This document shows positions 1-10,036 of a stretch of 42,875 bases of DNA, piece after piece (the first letter of the stretch is position 1; every line of letters begins with the position of its first letter). The notes under the pieces are model-generated. The model saw nothing but the letters and a program-made list of their open reading frames with translations. It had not been told where the DNA came from and ran no database searches. This DNA comes from Alphaproteobacteria bacterium (GTDB taxonomy: Bacteria > Pseudomonadota > Alphaproteobacteria > Micavibrionales > Micavibrionaceae). The position numbers were made by a program, and so were the translations under genes. The stretch is taken from NCBI GenBank assembly GCA_023301585.1, contig JAMASZ010000014.1:1-42875 (forward strand). The letters run 5' to 3'.

Positions 1-1449
1 ATTGTGGATCAAGCGGATGATGTTTATTTACATAACATCTCCGGTGTGGGGGATGCTGGTATTGATCCAGTGACAGGACTGGAAGACACTAGAAGTTCCG
101 TGATCGCCCTTGTAAATACAGGTGACGGTCGTGGGATACAGTTAGATAACCTAACAGCTAATAACATTGAAAACCTTGCGGATGTTAATGGTAGTCAGCA
201 GATTACAATAAATAATCCTAGAGGTACTATGATGAGTGGTGCCACCATCTGGTATTCAGACGCCACCCGTGGCCTCTATATTAATAACCTCCAGTTTAAT
301 TGGCATACACTAGGACGTGGTATTAACAATGCTATCGGTGGTAAGGGACAAACAAACAGTGCTCGTAAAGAGCATGTATATATAAAAGGTGGATTACTCC
401 AAGGTCGTCCGGGAGTCTCTCACGATTCTGAGATACAGAATGGTGCGTCAGGAGATTTGATCGCTATCCGCGATACTTCTAATTGGGCTATTGATGGCAC
501 AACTATCCTCGATAGTGGGGAGTACAGTGCAGATGGTGTACATGGGTCATCTGGTGGTCGTATAACTAATTGCTACATGGCACGAGCCAACGTATGCCAC
601 ATAACTGTAGGTTCTTTCACAGACGGGACCGGCACACAGTCTCCTACTTTAGATACTATAGTTGGAGGAAATATACTTGAGGATGCAGGCCTTAACCACG
701 ACGGTACTTTAGACTCGGCAACTATTCCAGCGATACGGGTATACAATACAGATAGAACATCTATCCTACCTAACCACATTAAGAATGCGGCTATTGGAAT
801 AGGGTACAGGGATGCGCTTAATACAGTAGCACACGATCAGACTATGATTAATGTGGATACAGTAAAAACCGCGATTGGTACGAATAGTTTTAAACTTCCT
901 CAAGGGGCTTCGTTTGGTACAACATCAGAAAATAGATGGGAGGCAGGGTTTAGTGGAGCTGGTGCATTAGCGAATAACTTCCCACAGAGCAACGTATCAC
1001 AAAATGCAGTGGTAGTGTCCACTGGAGTATACGATGTCACCTTCGATGTAGATACTGGTGCCGATGTATTAATGGCAGTACGGGCGATCTCTGCAACTCA
1101 AGAGAGAAAGTGTACTATATCAAGGATAGATGAGAAACTGTTTAGAGTGACGGTTACAGATTCATCGGGTGCGCCACGTAATACACAATTTCATATTGTT
1201 ATTGAAGATAGTAAGCAGAGATTTGATGCTAGCCCTATGCAAGTCGATTGTGCCGGGGCGGAATTAGATAGTCCGTTATTTAATAGTAAGTTGCCGGATG
1301 AAACCACATCCTCTACGGGAGCGGTCATAGACCTGAGTAACTATACAGTACCTGCAGGAGTTTCTGCAAGAGCTCAGCAACGTCGATGGCTCGGTGAGTT
1401 AATAGCCACTGACGGGTCAGTAACAAAGGAATGGAGTACATCCCCATGA
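1..1449 (+). CDS. Tail spike/fibre protein, 5'-truncated by the window edge (parallel beta-helix-like)
   Basis: Frame is open to the window start; Asn/Gly-rich repetitive beta-strand pattern (e.g. NGSQQITINNPRGTMMSGATIWYSDATRGLYINNLQF, TNCYMARANVCHITV) typical of right-handed beta-helix spikes; next to other virion genes. Confidence 0.7.
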   Translation: MVDQADDVYLHNISGVGDAGIDPVTGLEDTRSSVIALVNTGDGRGIQLDNLTANNIENLADVNGSQQITINNPRGTMMSGATIWYSDATRGLYINNLQFNWHTLGRGINNAIGGKGQTNSARKEHVYIKGGLLQGRPGVSHDSEIQNGASGDLIAIRDTSNWAIDGTTILDSGEYSADGVHGSSGGRITNCYMARANVCHITVGSFTDGTGTQSPTLDTIVGGNILEDAGLNHDGTLDSATIPAIRVYNTDRTSILPNHIKNAAIGIGYRDALNTVAHDQTMINVDTVKTAIGTNSFKLPQGASFGTTSENRWEAGFSGAGALANNFPQSNVSQNAVVVSTGVYDVTFDVDTGADVLMAVRAISATQERKCTISRIDEKLFRVTVTDSSGAPRNTQFHIVIEDSKQRFDASPMQVDCAGAELDSPLFNSKLPDETTSSTGAVIDLSNYTVPAGVSARAQQRRWLGELIATDGSVTKEWSTSP

Positions 1450-1997
1450 GTTTTCCAACATCAAATCCAATAGCTGCCGACACTCCACACCCTATTAATC
1501 CCTCAGCATTCGGAACTCGATTAATCGCTGAGGGTGTATGGGAATGGTTTCCAATTAACTCGGCCCCCGTGGAGGGGGTCACGGGTTCAACGGAGTCCGA
1601 ACAAGTGGTGGCCCTACAAGAGAGTCTTAACACCCTATCTAACGAAGTAATTAGCCTGTCTAATCAGACACAGCAACTAGAGTCTGCTACGACTGTCTTG
1701 GAAGAATTAGTAGAAACAATCGGAGATCCCATATTCCGTATGGGGTCGCCCTATGTAGTACAGGCTCTCGATAGACACAACGTGGTAATTACCGATGGAG
1801 ACATTTCTGTACCTGCCTTTGAAGTAGGTGAGGCGCCAGCTACAATCAATGTATACAACATGAACTCGGATGATAAGACAATCACCGGTACTAACTACAC
1901 TGGGATAGACACTATTGAAGGTAACGGTGTAGCAGTATTCCTCATCACTGATGACGGAAGTGGTCCACAGACCGAGGGTGTTGGTGGTAGGGCATGA
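1446..1997 (+). CDS. Tail-associated protein with coiled-coil segment
   Basis: ATG at 1446 overlaps the upstream TGA; N-terminal Pro-rich part followed by heptad-like QVVALQESLNTLSNEVISLSNQTQQLESATTVLEELVETI. The track start at 1431 is probably too early. Confidence 0.55.
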   Translation: MSFPTSNPIAADTPHPINPSAFGTRLIAEGVWEWFPINSAPVEGVTGSTESEQVVALQESLNTLSNEVISLSNQTQQLESATTVLEELVETIGDPIFRMGSPYVVQALDRHNVVITDGDISVPAFEVGEAPATINVYNMNSDDKTITGTNYTGIDTIEGNGVAVFLITDDGSGPQTEGVGGRA

Positions 1998-3112
1998 TCC
2001 TCTTAGCGGTTATGTCACCTACTCCTACTCCTGTCATAGAACAGGAACGTCATACACTAACCTCCCACCTAGCTGGTGGGGAGCTGTTTGTAGGGGATAC
2101 AATTACTTTTGAGTATGCCGACGGAGTGCCCTTAGACGGAGAGACTGTTGATGTGTTTGTCGGCACTGTCGATCAGGGGCCATCCACATCTTCAGGGGAT
2201 TACGTACTAAACAATATCCCTTCTGATGCTACCTCCATCACACTGAACCAGTTAATTGGCGGAGTATTCACAGGGGTATCGACTACGATACCAATGGTAT
2301 TTCCAGCATCAGAAGGGACGTTGATTGCTCACATGGGGCCATTCGGCCCTATAGTTAATGAAGGCAATTGGAGCCGTACAGCTTGGGCTAACGCTTGGGG
2401 AGTACCTGCATCGGATATCTTCTATACACAGGGAGACGATAGAGTATCTACTGTAGATATAAATGGCACCAGATGGCTTAGTGCTAAACACGCGGCACTG
2501 GACAGTGCATCGTCCGGTAATATACAGACTGCTCTAGGACTGACCAAAGGTCGTCATTATATCTTTGAACAAACGGTCATGCTGCCAGATCCATTTAGTT
2601 TTGGTGGGCCTAGCTTAGGTACACAGGCTATAAAGATGGGAGCAGGTATTGCTCAGGGCCGTGACAATAATGGACTGATACTTGGTGGAGGCAATATTGC
2701 ATCTGATGCTTCTTCAGTACGGATGTACTCAAGGGGGGATGGCAGTAAACCATATACTTATCCTGAAGATCGTGAATCTGTACAACTAGGTGAAAACCCT
2801 GCTTTTGGAGATGAATACCCTAGAGGTGTAAACCGGTTTATGAATAATGGCCCTAAGTTAATACCGGGACAAGAACACAATATGAAGATTGAAGTATACC
2901 TCAACGATGTTGGACAATCAAACGGTTGGATGAAGCAGTGGCACGATGGTGTATTACACGTTGATGAACAGAATATGAGCTGGACTACAAGTAATGACCC
3001 ACGTTGGGACACTGCATGGTTCGCCTCGTATCATGGTGGAAACGATAGTTTCAATCCCGCATTCGATGTCCGTATACTATACCGAGATCAGAAATACTAT
3101 AGAGTTGCATAA
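1994..3112 (+). CDS. Tail protein with polysaccharide lyase family 14-like beta-jelly-roll domain
   Basis: ALGLTKGRHYIFEQTVMLPDPFSFG...GLILGGGN...SVRMYSRGDG...LIPGQEHNMKIEVYLNDVGQSNGWMKQWHDGVLHVD resembles the PL14/alginate-lyase-like fold (long WHDG strand motif). Confidence 0.55.
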   Translation: MILLAVMSPTPTPVIEQERHTLTSHLAGGELFVGDTITFEYADGVPLDGETVDVFVGTVDQGPSTSSGDYVLNNIPSDATSITLNQLIGGVFTGVSTTIPMVFPASEGTLIAHMGPFGPIVNEGNWSRTAWANAWGVPASDIFYTQGDDRVSTVDINGTRWLSAKHAALDSASSGNIQTALGLTKGRHYIFEQTVMLPDPFSFGGPSLGTQAIKMGAGIAQGRDNNGLILGGGNIASDASSVRMYSRGDGSKPYTYPEDRESVQLGENPAFGDEYPRGVNRFMNNGPKLIPGQEHNMKIEVYLNDVGQSNGWMKQWHDGVLHVDEQNMSWTTSNDPRWDTAWFASYHGGNDSFNPAFDVRILYRDQKYYRVA

Positions 3113-3115
3113 CAT

Positions 3116-4699
3116 ATGACTAAAGATGAGAGGAGGACACTATTAGAGAACGACCTATGGATGTACGCACAGTTTGTTCTCCCTCATTATTCATTTGGAG
3201 ACATACACAAGGATGTGTTTCAACTCATAGGTGCCTCTAACAGACATGAAGTAAACCCAAACATACTGGCACTGATACCACGAGATCACTTGAAGAGTGT
3301 GATGGTAGCAGTGTACAGCTCATGGCGGGTAGCACGTAACCCAGCCTATACGATACTATATATCTCAGCGAATGAGGATCTAGGTAGACTACAGATGTCA
3401 TTCATTCAAAACATCTTTCAAGGGAAGGAGTTCAGGGCACTATGGCCTGACCACTTCATACCAGAGGTAGGACGAAGGGACAAGTGGACTAGCTTATCTG
3501 TAAACACAGATCATCCTATTCGTATCGCTCGTAACATACGAGATGAGACTATCGCAGTCAAGACAGTCAAGGCAGATAAGACAGGCCGTCACCCCGATGA
3601 GATTATCTATGACGATCTGGTAGTACCTAACAATGCATACACTGAGCTGGGACGAGGAGAGGTACGTAAGGGTGCATCAGAGGCCGTCTCTCTGGCTAAG
3701 AGCAACGCTCTAATGACAGCAGTGGGTACAGTCTACCACCCCAAAGATCAATACGCCATATGGAAGGACAGCTCCTATCAGGAGTACACTGACGATGGAG
3801 AGTACATCGGAGAGAAGAACCTCTGGCATGTAATCGAACATCAGGTGGAAGATCAAGGTGACGGTACAGGTAACTACCTTTGGCCTAGAGTCTGGAACCC
3901 TGCTCTTAAAGAGTGGTTTGGTTGGGGTATACAGAGCATCAGTAAGAAGAAGGCGGAGTATATTAGTAATGGTGAGAGCACTCAGTTCTACGCTCAGTAC
4001 TACATGGAAGCGAATGACCCTAGTAGTCATCGTCTCCGCTATGATTCATTTAACTACTTCAATCCGAAGCACCTCCTATTCAAGAGAGAGGAAGGCCATT
4101 GGGAATACAGTGGTAAGAAGCTCACCATCGGATGTTACATGGATGCAGCAACGACAGACGCAGGAAGTAGGAACGCTAAGAAAGCTGACTACACCGCTCT
4201 GGCAGTTGTGGGTATTGATACTGAAGGATTCTATTACGTTCTTCAGTTGGAACAATTCCAAACAGATAAACGTACTGTATACTATGACTGGGTAATCCAG
4301 CTATGGAAGAAGTGGGGCTTCAAGAGACTAGACATAGAACTAGAGAGTGCAGGTAAGATCATTGCTGAAGGGATGAAAGAGCAGCTTCGTAAGGATGGCT
4401 ATTCTCTTATCGTAGAAGGTAGGCCAGCACCACGTGGTATCAGTAAGGCAGAGCGTCATGCTTCAATCACGATACCCCGCTATGAACAACAGGTAGTCCT
4501 ACACAATAAAGGTGGGTGGACTACAGAGCTAGAGGAACAGCTCGTTAAGGAACGACCAGCTCACGATGATCTACTTGATGTAGTCACTATGGGTATCGAG
4601 CAGCTCAAGCAACCGTACAAGGCCCACTGGTCCTTCTCGGGAGAAGAGGATGGCGGTAGCGTTATCGCTGCACACAATAGATTTGGTGGGAGAAGATAA
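3116..4699 (+). CDS. terL: Terminase large subunit
   Basis: ATPase-like IPRDHLKSVMVA, Walker B-like HPDEIIYDDLV, and nuclease-domain Asp segment GCYMDAATTDAGSRNAKKADYTALAVVG; directly upstream of portal. Confidence 0.93.
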   Translation: MTKDERRTLLENDLWMYAQFVLPHYSFGDIHKDVFQLIGASNRHEVNPNILALIPRDHLKSVMVAVYSSWRVARNPAYTILYISANEDLGRLQMSFIQNIFQGKEFRALWPDHFIPEVGRRDKWTSLSVNTDHPIRIARNIRDETIAVKTVKADKTGRHPDEIIYDDLVVPNNAYTELGRGEVRKGASEAVSLAKSNALMTAVGTVYHPKDQYAIWKDSSYQEYTDDGEYIGEKNLWHVIEHQVEDQGDGTGNYLWPRVWNPALKEWFGWGIQSISKKKAEYISNGESTQFYAQYYMEANDPSSHRLRYDSFNYFNPKHLLFKREEGHWEYSGKKLTIGCYMDAATTDAGSRNAKKADYTALAVVGIDTEGFYYVLQLEQFQTDKRTVYYDWVIQLWKKWGFKRLDIELESAGKIIAEGMKEQLRKDGYSLIVEGRPAPRGISKAERHASITIPRYEQQVVLHNKGGWTTELEEQLVKERPAHDDLLDVVTMGIEQLKQPYKAHWSFSGEEDGGSVIAAHNRFGGRR

Positions 4700-6504
4700 T
4701 GGATGGTACTGGTAATGTACTAGATGCACAATGGATGCAAGTCAGAGACCATAAGGATCTCATTGCTTCTTACATAACAGAGCGCTGGACCCAGTTCTTC
4801 CACAGCGAGGAACGATCCAAGTGGAGAAAAGAGGCGAGAGAGGTACGTGACTTCCGGTACGCTACAGACACACGTAGCACCAGTAACAGTACCAACTCAC
4901 TAAGCCACAGTACTCACCTACCTAAGATTACACAGGTAGCTGATACACTAGAGGCTCACTATTCGGATGCTATGTTCCCACACAGTCGGTGGCTACAGTT
5001 CATAGCTGGGGACCAGAAGGCCAACACTGATACTAACCGTAGGCTCATTGAGACCTACATCCACTCTCGTCATACTCTATCAGGGTATGAGAAAGAGATG
5101 GCCCTATTGATTAGGGACTGGGTAGATGAGGGCAACTGTTTTGTTGAGGTACTATGGAAGTCCAAGACAGCGGGTGATGACAATGGTATTCTACGTAAGG
5201 CGTTTGTAGGGCCACAGATACGGAGATTAGATCCTCGTAGGATAGCATTCAATACCAAAGCTAACTCCTTCCATGATAGCTGGAAGATAGTACAGTCTAT
5301 TAAGACTAGGGGAGACATAGCACAGGACATACTCGATGAGTCACTGAGCGAGAAGTACCGTACTGTCCTCATGGAGGTGGAACAGTTCAGAGGCTACGCC
5401 AGTCAGTACAGCACTGATCTAGGTGAGTGGGGGGATGAGGAATACTCAGGCTTCGGTACTAACTCTAGCTACTTTGGAGATGGAGATGCTGTAGAGCTAC
5501 TCACTTTCTATGGTAGTATCTATGACACAGACTCACAGGAGATGCACCTCAATAAGAAGATTGTTGTAGTGGATCGTAAGTGGGTACTGATGAACGAGAG
5601 TGTAGAGACATGGGACGGTAAGCCCCACATCTACCATAGTGCATGGAGAGAGAAACCAAACACACTCCTCGGTATGGGTCCGTTACAGAACCTAACCGGT
5701 ATGCAGTATATGATTAACCACCTACAGAATACTAAGGCTGATGCCTTTGATAAGATGGTTAGCCCGGATAGATTGTTCTCTAACATAGAGGATGCCAAAA
5801 GACAGATAGATGGTAGTACCCACTTCTATGCACATGATGGAGGTAAGGTAACTAACATCCTTCCCGATACTACTATACTTAACGCTGACTTCCAGCTCAA
5901 TGAACTTGAGAGGAAGATGGAAGAGTATGCCGGGGTACCCCCTGAAGCTTTTGGCTTTAAGACTCCCGGTGAGCAGACTAAGTTTGAAGTATCAGAAAGA
6001 ATCAACGGAGCAGCTAGACTGTTCCAGAATAGAATCAAGAAGTTTGAGAGAGAGGTGATCGAACCCTCTGTCAATGCTGAGCTTGAGTTAGCGAAGGTGC
6101 ATCTCGATAATAACTTACAGGTGCTAGCCTCCCGACAGGAGGGTGATGTCTTTGAGACGATAACACCAGAGCTAATCAGGAACCAAGGTACACTCATGGC
6201 TAAGGGAGCACAGCACTACGCTCAACAGGCTAGGATGGTACAGGAACTCAGTAACTTCATGCAAGTGCTAGCGCAAGATCCAGAGGTGAGGATTCACTTC
6301 CCACCTAAGAAGATTGCTATGGCATTTAACTCACTACTCGGCGGGTTCCATCAGAAGGATGGTATCTACGAAGAGTACGGACGGTTGGTGGAGCAGGTCG
6401 AAGCCCAGCAATACCAACAAGCTGCTGCTAGCATGGTAGATCAAGCCAGCATAGCTCAGCAACAACTCGATGACCCCGAGGGCTTAGGCCCACAACAACC
6501 GTAA
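4699..6504 (+). CDS. Portal (head-to-tail connector) protein
   Basis: 601 aa, position between terminase and scaffold; GMGPLQNLTGMQYMINHLQNTKADAFDKM and GVPPEAFGFKTPGEQTKFEV are characteristic of podoviral portal proteins. Confidence 0.9.
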   Translation: MDGTGNVLDAQWMQVRDHKDLIASYITERWTQFFHSEERSKWRKEAREVRDFRYATDTRSTSNSTNSLSHSTHLPKITQVADTLEAHYSDAMFPHSRWLQFIAGDQKANTDTNRRLIETYIHSRHTLSGYEKEMALLIRDWVDEGNCFVEVLWKSKTAGDDNGILRKAFVGPQIRRLDPRRIAFNTKANSFHDSWKIVQSIKTRGDIAQDILDESLSEKYRTVLMEVEQFRGYASQYSTDLGEWGDEEYSGFGTNSSYFGDGDAVELLTFYGSIYDTDSQEMHLNKKIVVVDRKWVLMNESVETWDGKPHIYHSAWREKPNTLLGMGPLQNLTGMQYMINHLQNTKADAFDKMVSPDRLFSNIEDAKRQIDGSTHFYAHDGGKVTNILPDTTILNADFQLNELERKMEEYAGVPPEAFGFKTPGEQTKFEVSERINGAARLFQNRIKKFEREVIEPSVNAELELAKVHLDNNLQVLASRQEGDVFETITPELIRNQGTLMAKGAQHYAQQARMVQELSNFMQVLAQDPEVRIHFPPKKIAMAFNSLLGGFHQKDGIYEEYGRLVEQVEAQQYQQAAASMVDQASIAQQQLDDPEGLGPQQP

Positions 6505-6519
6505 GGAGACTCTTACACC

Positions 6520-7296
6520 GTGACCAATTTTGCACAAGCAGCAGCAGACCAAGCAGCAGCAAATACCCCTCCTGCACAGGAGACGTTTCAAGAGGCAGCA
6601 TCGACCCATGCTCCTACCCCTCAGATCGCTACTCCCCTAGACAATGGGGCTATTGTAGTTGGTGGTAAGATGTACCATCCAGAGGCAGCCGCGAAGAAGA
6701 TAGAGAATGCTGACACGCATATCACTACCCTCGAACGGGAGAATGCCGAAAAGGACGCCACAACATTAAAGTTGTTGGAGAGAATTGAGGCGCTAGAAAA
6801 GGATCGAAATACTACAGATGCAATTGACAGGTTGGTAGCAGCACAGCCCATCGTACCAGCTACCCCAGCTCCAGAACCTCTTCCTACACAGGAGGTCAGT
6901 AAGGAGGAACTTGTACAGGCAGCAGTAGATTCGATTAAAGGTGAACAGGTAGCACAGAAGCAATCAGCTAACCTCGACGCCTGTATAGCAGAAGCACAGA
7001 CTGCGTTTGGTGACGACTATGGTGTCAAAGTAGATGCCGCCGGAGCCAAGCATGGAATGAACTTCGATCAAATAATGGAGATGGCTCGTAATCAGCCGTC
7101 AGTATTCAAAGCTCTGTTTATACCAGAAGGTGCAGCAGCAGGCAAACCGGATACTACTCGGTCCTCAACTATTGGTGGGCTAGGTCAGGAAGGATTCGCT
7201 CCTCCTGCCAAACGAAAGTCCTACCTCAACATGAGTGCTAAAGAACGAAACGCAGAAATTACTCGGCGCATGAATGCGCTCTCTAACCCAGGATAA
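6520..7296 (+). CDS. Capsid assembly scaffolding protein
   Basis: Ala/Gln/Glu-rich, coiled-coil central part, located between portal and major capsid. Starts with GTG at 6520. Confidence 0.75.
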   Translation: MTNFAQAAADQAAANTPPAQETFQEAASTHAPTPQIATPLDNGAIVVGGKMYHPEAAAKKIENADTHITTLERENAEKDATTLKLLERIEALEKDRNTTDAIDRLVAAQPIVPATPAPEPLPTQEVSKEELVQAAVDSIKGEQVAQKQSANLDACIAEAQTAFGDDYGVKVDAAGAKHGMNFDQIMEMARNQPSVFKALFIPEGAAAGKPDTTRSSTIGGLGQEGFAPPAKRKSYLNMSAKERNAEITRRMNALSNPG

Positions 7297-7302
7297 TAAC
7301 TA

Positions 7303-7662
7303 ATGAAGACCTGTAATAGGTGTTTCAAAAGTAAGCCTACTGGGATGTTTTATAAGAGAGCAGTTTTGAAAGGCGGACATATGCTGCACTGCAAAGAGTG
7401 TTCAGAGAGTGACCAGAGGCTTATACGTTATCGTCTTGACGACAAGGCGTATGAAGCACTGCTACAATCTCAAGACTACTCCTGCGGTGTTTGTACTAAG
7501 CCACTCTCCGATGTAAAGAAAATTGCTATAGACCACTGCCATGAGACAGGGGACATAAGAGGAATCTTGTGCTCTCCTTGTAACGTAGCTATTGGTATGC
7601 TTGGAGATAATATCTCCGGGTTACAAAAGGCGATAAAGTACCTCAACTTAACGGAAACTTAA
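7303..7662 (+). CDS. Recombination endonuclease VII-type HNH endonuclease (probable free-standing homing endonuclease)
   Basis: CNRCF...CKEC...CGVC...IAIDHCHETGDIRGILCSPCNVAIGMLGDN: paired CxxC zinc ligands and the DHCHxTGxIRGxLCxxCN signature of the endonuclease VII family. Confidence 0.9.
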   Translation: MKTCNRCFKSKPTGMFYKRAVLKGGHMLHCKECSESDQRLIRYRLDDKAYEALLQSQDYSCGVCTKPLSDVKKIAIDHCHETGDIRGILCSPCNVAIGMLGDNISGLQKAIKYLNLTET

Positions 7663-7666
7663 TATT

Positions 7667-8674
7667 ATGGCGGGTAATACAACCTCCAATACACAAGCAC
7701 TACACCGACGTGATGTCTACTCTGACGTTATTCAAGACGAACTGACCGAGGGCTTTCTACCTGAAGGCCTAGCCCGTGATGTATCTGACTTCCCTGATGG
7801 CTCCAAGTTGCTCATCCCCACCTTTGGTGAGGTAGTAATCAAGGATGTCGTAGAAGATCAGGAGACTCCTGTTGATGCTATCGACACTGGCCGTATCGAG
7901 CTGGAGATCAGCGAGCACAAAGGTGCTGGTATCTCCATCACTGATGAGAACCGTGAGGATGGTTATTACATCCAACAGTTCGACAGTGCTGCTCCCGGCA
8001 AGATGCTTCATGGTCTCAAGGAAGTATATGAGACTGACCTGTTGATGACAGGTGAGGTAGGTCAGACACAAGGTGACGCTAACCAGATCAATGGTTTTGC
8101 TCATCGTTGGGTAGCCTCTGGTGCCAATGGTCAACTTGGTCTCTCCGATTTCTCTTACGCTAAGACAGCGTTCTTGAAAGCGAAGGCACCTGACATGGGT
8201 ATCATCGCAATCGTAGATCCAATCTCCGAGCTGTCCTTGAACCGACTGTCTAACATTGCTAACGTATCTAACAACCCTCACTTCGAGGGCATTGTAGAGA
8301 CTGGCTTTGCTAAGGGCATGAAGTTCATTAAGAACATCTTCGGTGTTGATGTCTACATGAGTAACCGCTTGCCACGTGTTGCCTCTGAGGTGATTGATAC
8401 TACTGCTAACGCAGGTATCCCCGCCCCTGACGGTGAGACTGGTGTACAAACCGGCGCTAAGACAGCAACTGATGCCTACGCGATGCAGTTTATGATCGTC
8501 GCTGATGACATGACTACTCCGTACATGAGTGCATGGCGTCGAACTCCCTCGGTAACATACTTCCGAGATGAGCCACGAAGACGTGACATCTACTACGTCA
8601 CAACTCGCTACGGTTTCGGTATGCAGCGTCCACAGACGTTGGCTACTTGCCTCGTATCTGCAACACAGTACTAA
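7667..8674 (+). CDS. Major capsid protein (HK97 fold, T7-supergroup type)
   Basis: 335 aa, position downstream of scaffold; N-terminal segment RRDVYSDVIQDELTEGFLPEGLARDVSDFPDGSKLLIPTFGE typical of podoviral capsid proteins. Confidence 0.88.
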   Translation: MAGNTTSNTQALHRRDVYSDVIQDELTEGFLPEGLARDVSDFPDGSKLLIPTFGEVVIKDVVEDQETPVDAIDTGRIELEISEHKGAGISITDENREDGYYIQQFDSAAPGKMLHGLKEVYETDLLMTGEVGQTQGDANQINGFAHRWVASGANGQLGLSDFSYAKTAFLKAKAPDMGIIAIVDPISELSLNRLSNIANVSNNPHFEGIVETGFAKGMKFIKNIFGVDVYMSNRLPRVASEVIDTTANAGIPAPDGETGVQTGAKTATDAYAMQFMIVADDMTTPYMSAWRRTPSVTYFRDEPRRRDIYYVTTRYGFGMQRPQTLATCLVSATQY

Positions 8675-8689
8675 TAGGAGCTTTAACTA

Positions 8690-9193
8690 ATGACTCGTGA
8701 CGGACAGAACGTCGTAATTACTGGTGGTGTCAAGGGCAACCTAGCCACTACCTCGTATGGTCCTCGTAAGACCAATAAGACTACCGCATCCTCTCGGCCT
8801 ATGTCGACAGTGCGGCGAGAGCTGGTACTCCAGCTTGACGGAGATCAAAACCCTACGTTGGTGGCTGACTTCCGTAATCAGACTCTCACTAGTATCCCCA
8901 AAGGCTCTTTTGTCACTGACATGATTGCCTATAGTGAGACAGGTGCAACGATCTCGTTGTCCCTGACTGATGAAGACGGTAACGTATCACCCGCTAAAGC
9001 CCTCACACCTTCTGCAGGTGAGTGGGATGCAGACCGGGACTGTGATGTATCCTGCCTTGCCAACACTCAGGTGACTGGTACTATCTCTGCTGGTGGCACA
9101 GCAGTGGTACTGGTAGGCTATATGGCGACCGAAACTACGGGCGATAACGGTGTACTAGCGCGAGCTGGTGACACTCCAAGCGTAGACCTGTAA
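8690..9193 (+). CDS. Probable head decoration/virion structural protein
   Basis: Located between major capsid and tail adaptor; all-beta composition; no enzymatic motif. Confidence 0.5.
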   Translation: MTRDGQNVVITGGVKGNLATTSYGPRKTNKTTASSRPMSTVRRELVLQLDGDQNPTLVADFRNQTLTSIPKGSFVTDMIAYSETGATISLSLTDEDGNVSPAKALTPSAGEWDADRDCDVSCLANTQVTGTISAGGTAVVLVGYMATETTGDNGVLARAGDTPSVDL

Positions 9194-9199
9194 GTGACT

Positions 9200-9224
9200 G
9201 GGGGTCGAGAGGCCCCCTTTCTTT
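9200..9224 (+). terminator. Rho-independent-like terminator after the capsid genes
   Basis: GGGGGTC-GAGA-GGCCCCC (7-bp stem, one G-T wobble, GNRA-type GAGA tetraloop) followed by TTTCTTT. Confidence 0.75.
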
Positions 9225-9232
9225 AGGAGGAC

Positions 9233-10036
9233 ATGATGCAGAAGACATTACTGGAGATAGTCCAGAGTACACTAGGTAGCATGGACTCTGATGCAGTTGA
9301 TAGTATCGGGGACACTATTGAAAGTGAACAGATAGCTATTACCGCACAGGAGCAGTTCTATGAACTCGCTACCTACCAACGTGTCCCCCAGTTTGAGGAG
9401 CTTACACAGCTCATTGGACTGAGCGACAACACGCAGGCTACGGTTATGAAGATACCCGAGAATGCCACAGACATTAAGGATGTGAGGTACAGGCATACTG
9501 ATAGTCAGGGCCGTACCACCTTCCGTAGTATATATTACCTTGATAAGGATGCCTTCCTTGATACTCAGCTTATGTTGAGAGTAGGGGACAGCAATGTAGG
9601 TGAGAACATCCTCGCTGACAATGTACGTATCCCTTATCGTAATGACTTAGGACCGACCTGTTGGACCACCTTCGATGATGAGCACCTCGTGTTCGACTCC
9701 ATTGATACTATAGATCAACAAGATAATACGCTACACAATGACAGCTCACTGGTACTGGCCTATATCATACCTACCTTTCAGCTAAGAGATGACTTCATAC
9801 CGGAGGTTCCGGCTAAGATGTTCTCTCAATACATGAATATGATAAAGGAAATCAATAGTTATGAGCAACGCCAAATCAGTAACGAAGTCCGCACCCGCCG
9901 CAGCGAAAGGCAAGGCCACCGCAACCGTCACTTCGGAAGTATCGCAGACGGTTCGGACGAGGGATTCACATCTGACTCAGGAATGGGCAGGTTCAGACGA
10001 CCAAGTAGGTACAACAGGGGCGGACGTTTCCGATAA
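9233..10036 (+). CDS. Tail tube/adaptor protein (T7 gp11-like)
   Basis: MQKTLLEIVQSTLGSMDSDAVDSIGDTIESEQIAITAQEQFYELAT is typical of the T7 gp11-like adaptor N-terminus; precedes the long tail nozzle gene. Confidence 0.75.
   Translation: MMQKTLLEIVQSTLGSMDSDAVDSIGDTIESEQIAITAQEQFYELATYQRVPQFEELTQLIGLSDNTQATVMKIPENATDIKDVRYRHTDSQGRTTFRSIYYLDKDAFLDTQLMLRVGDSNVGENILADNVRIPYRNDLGPTCWTTFDDEHLVFDSIDTIDQQDNTLHNDSSLVLAYIIPTFQLRDDFIPEVPAKMFSQYMNMIKEINSYEQRQISNEVRTRRSERQGHRNRHFGSIADGSDEGFTSDSGMGRFRRPSRYNRGGRFR

Noticed and set aside
3858-4295. 145-aa same-strand ORF inside terminase
   Set aside because: Out of frame within a clear terminase gene; Arg/Ser/Thr-rich, no domain and no comparable SD support, unlike the 31569 nested ORF.
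7769-8449. 226-aa antisense ORF opposite the major capsid gene
   Set aside because: Entirely antisense to a well-supported essential gene; composition looks like a mirror of codon usage, no motif and no operon partner.
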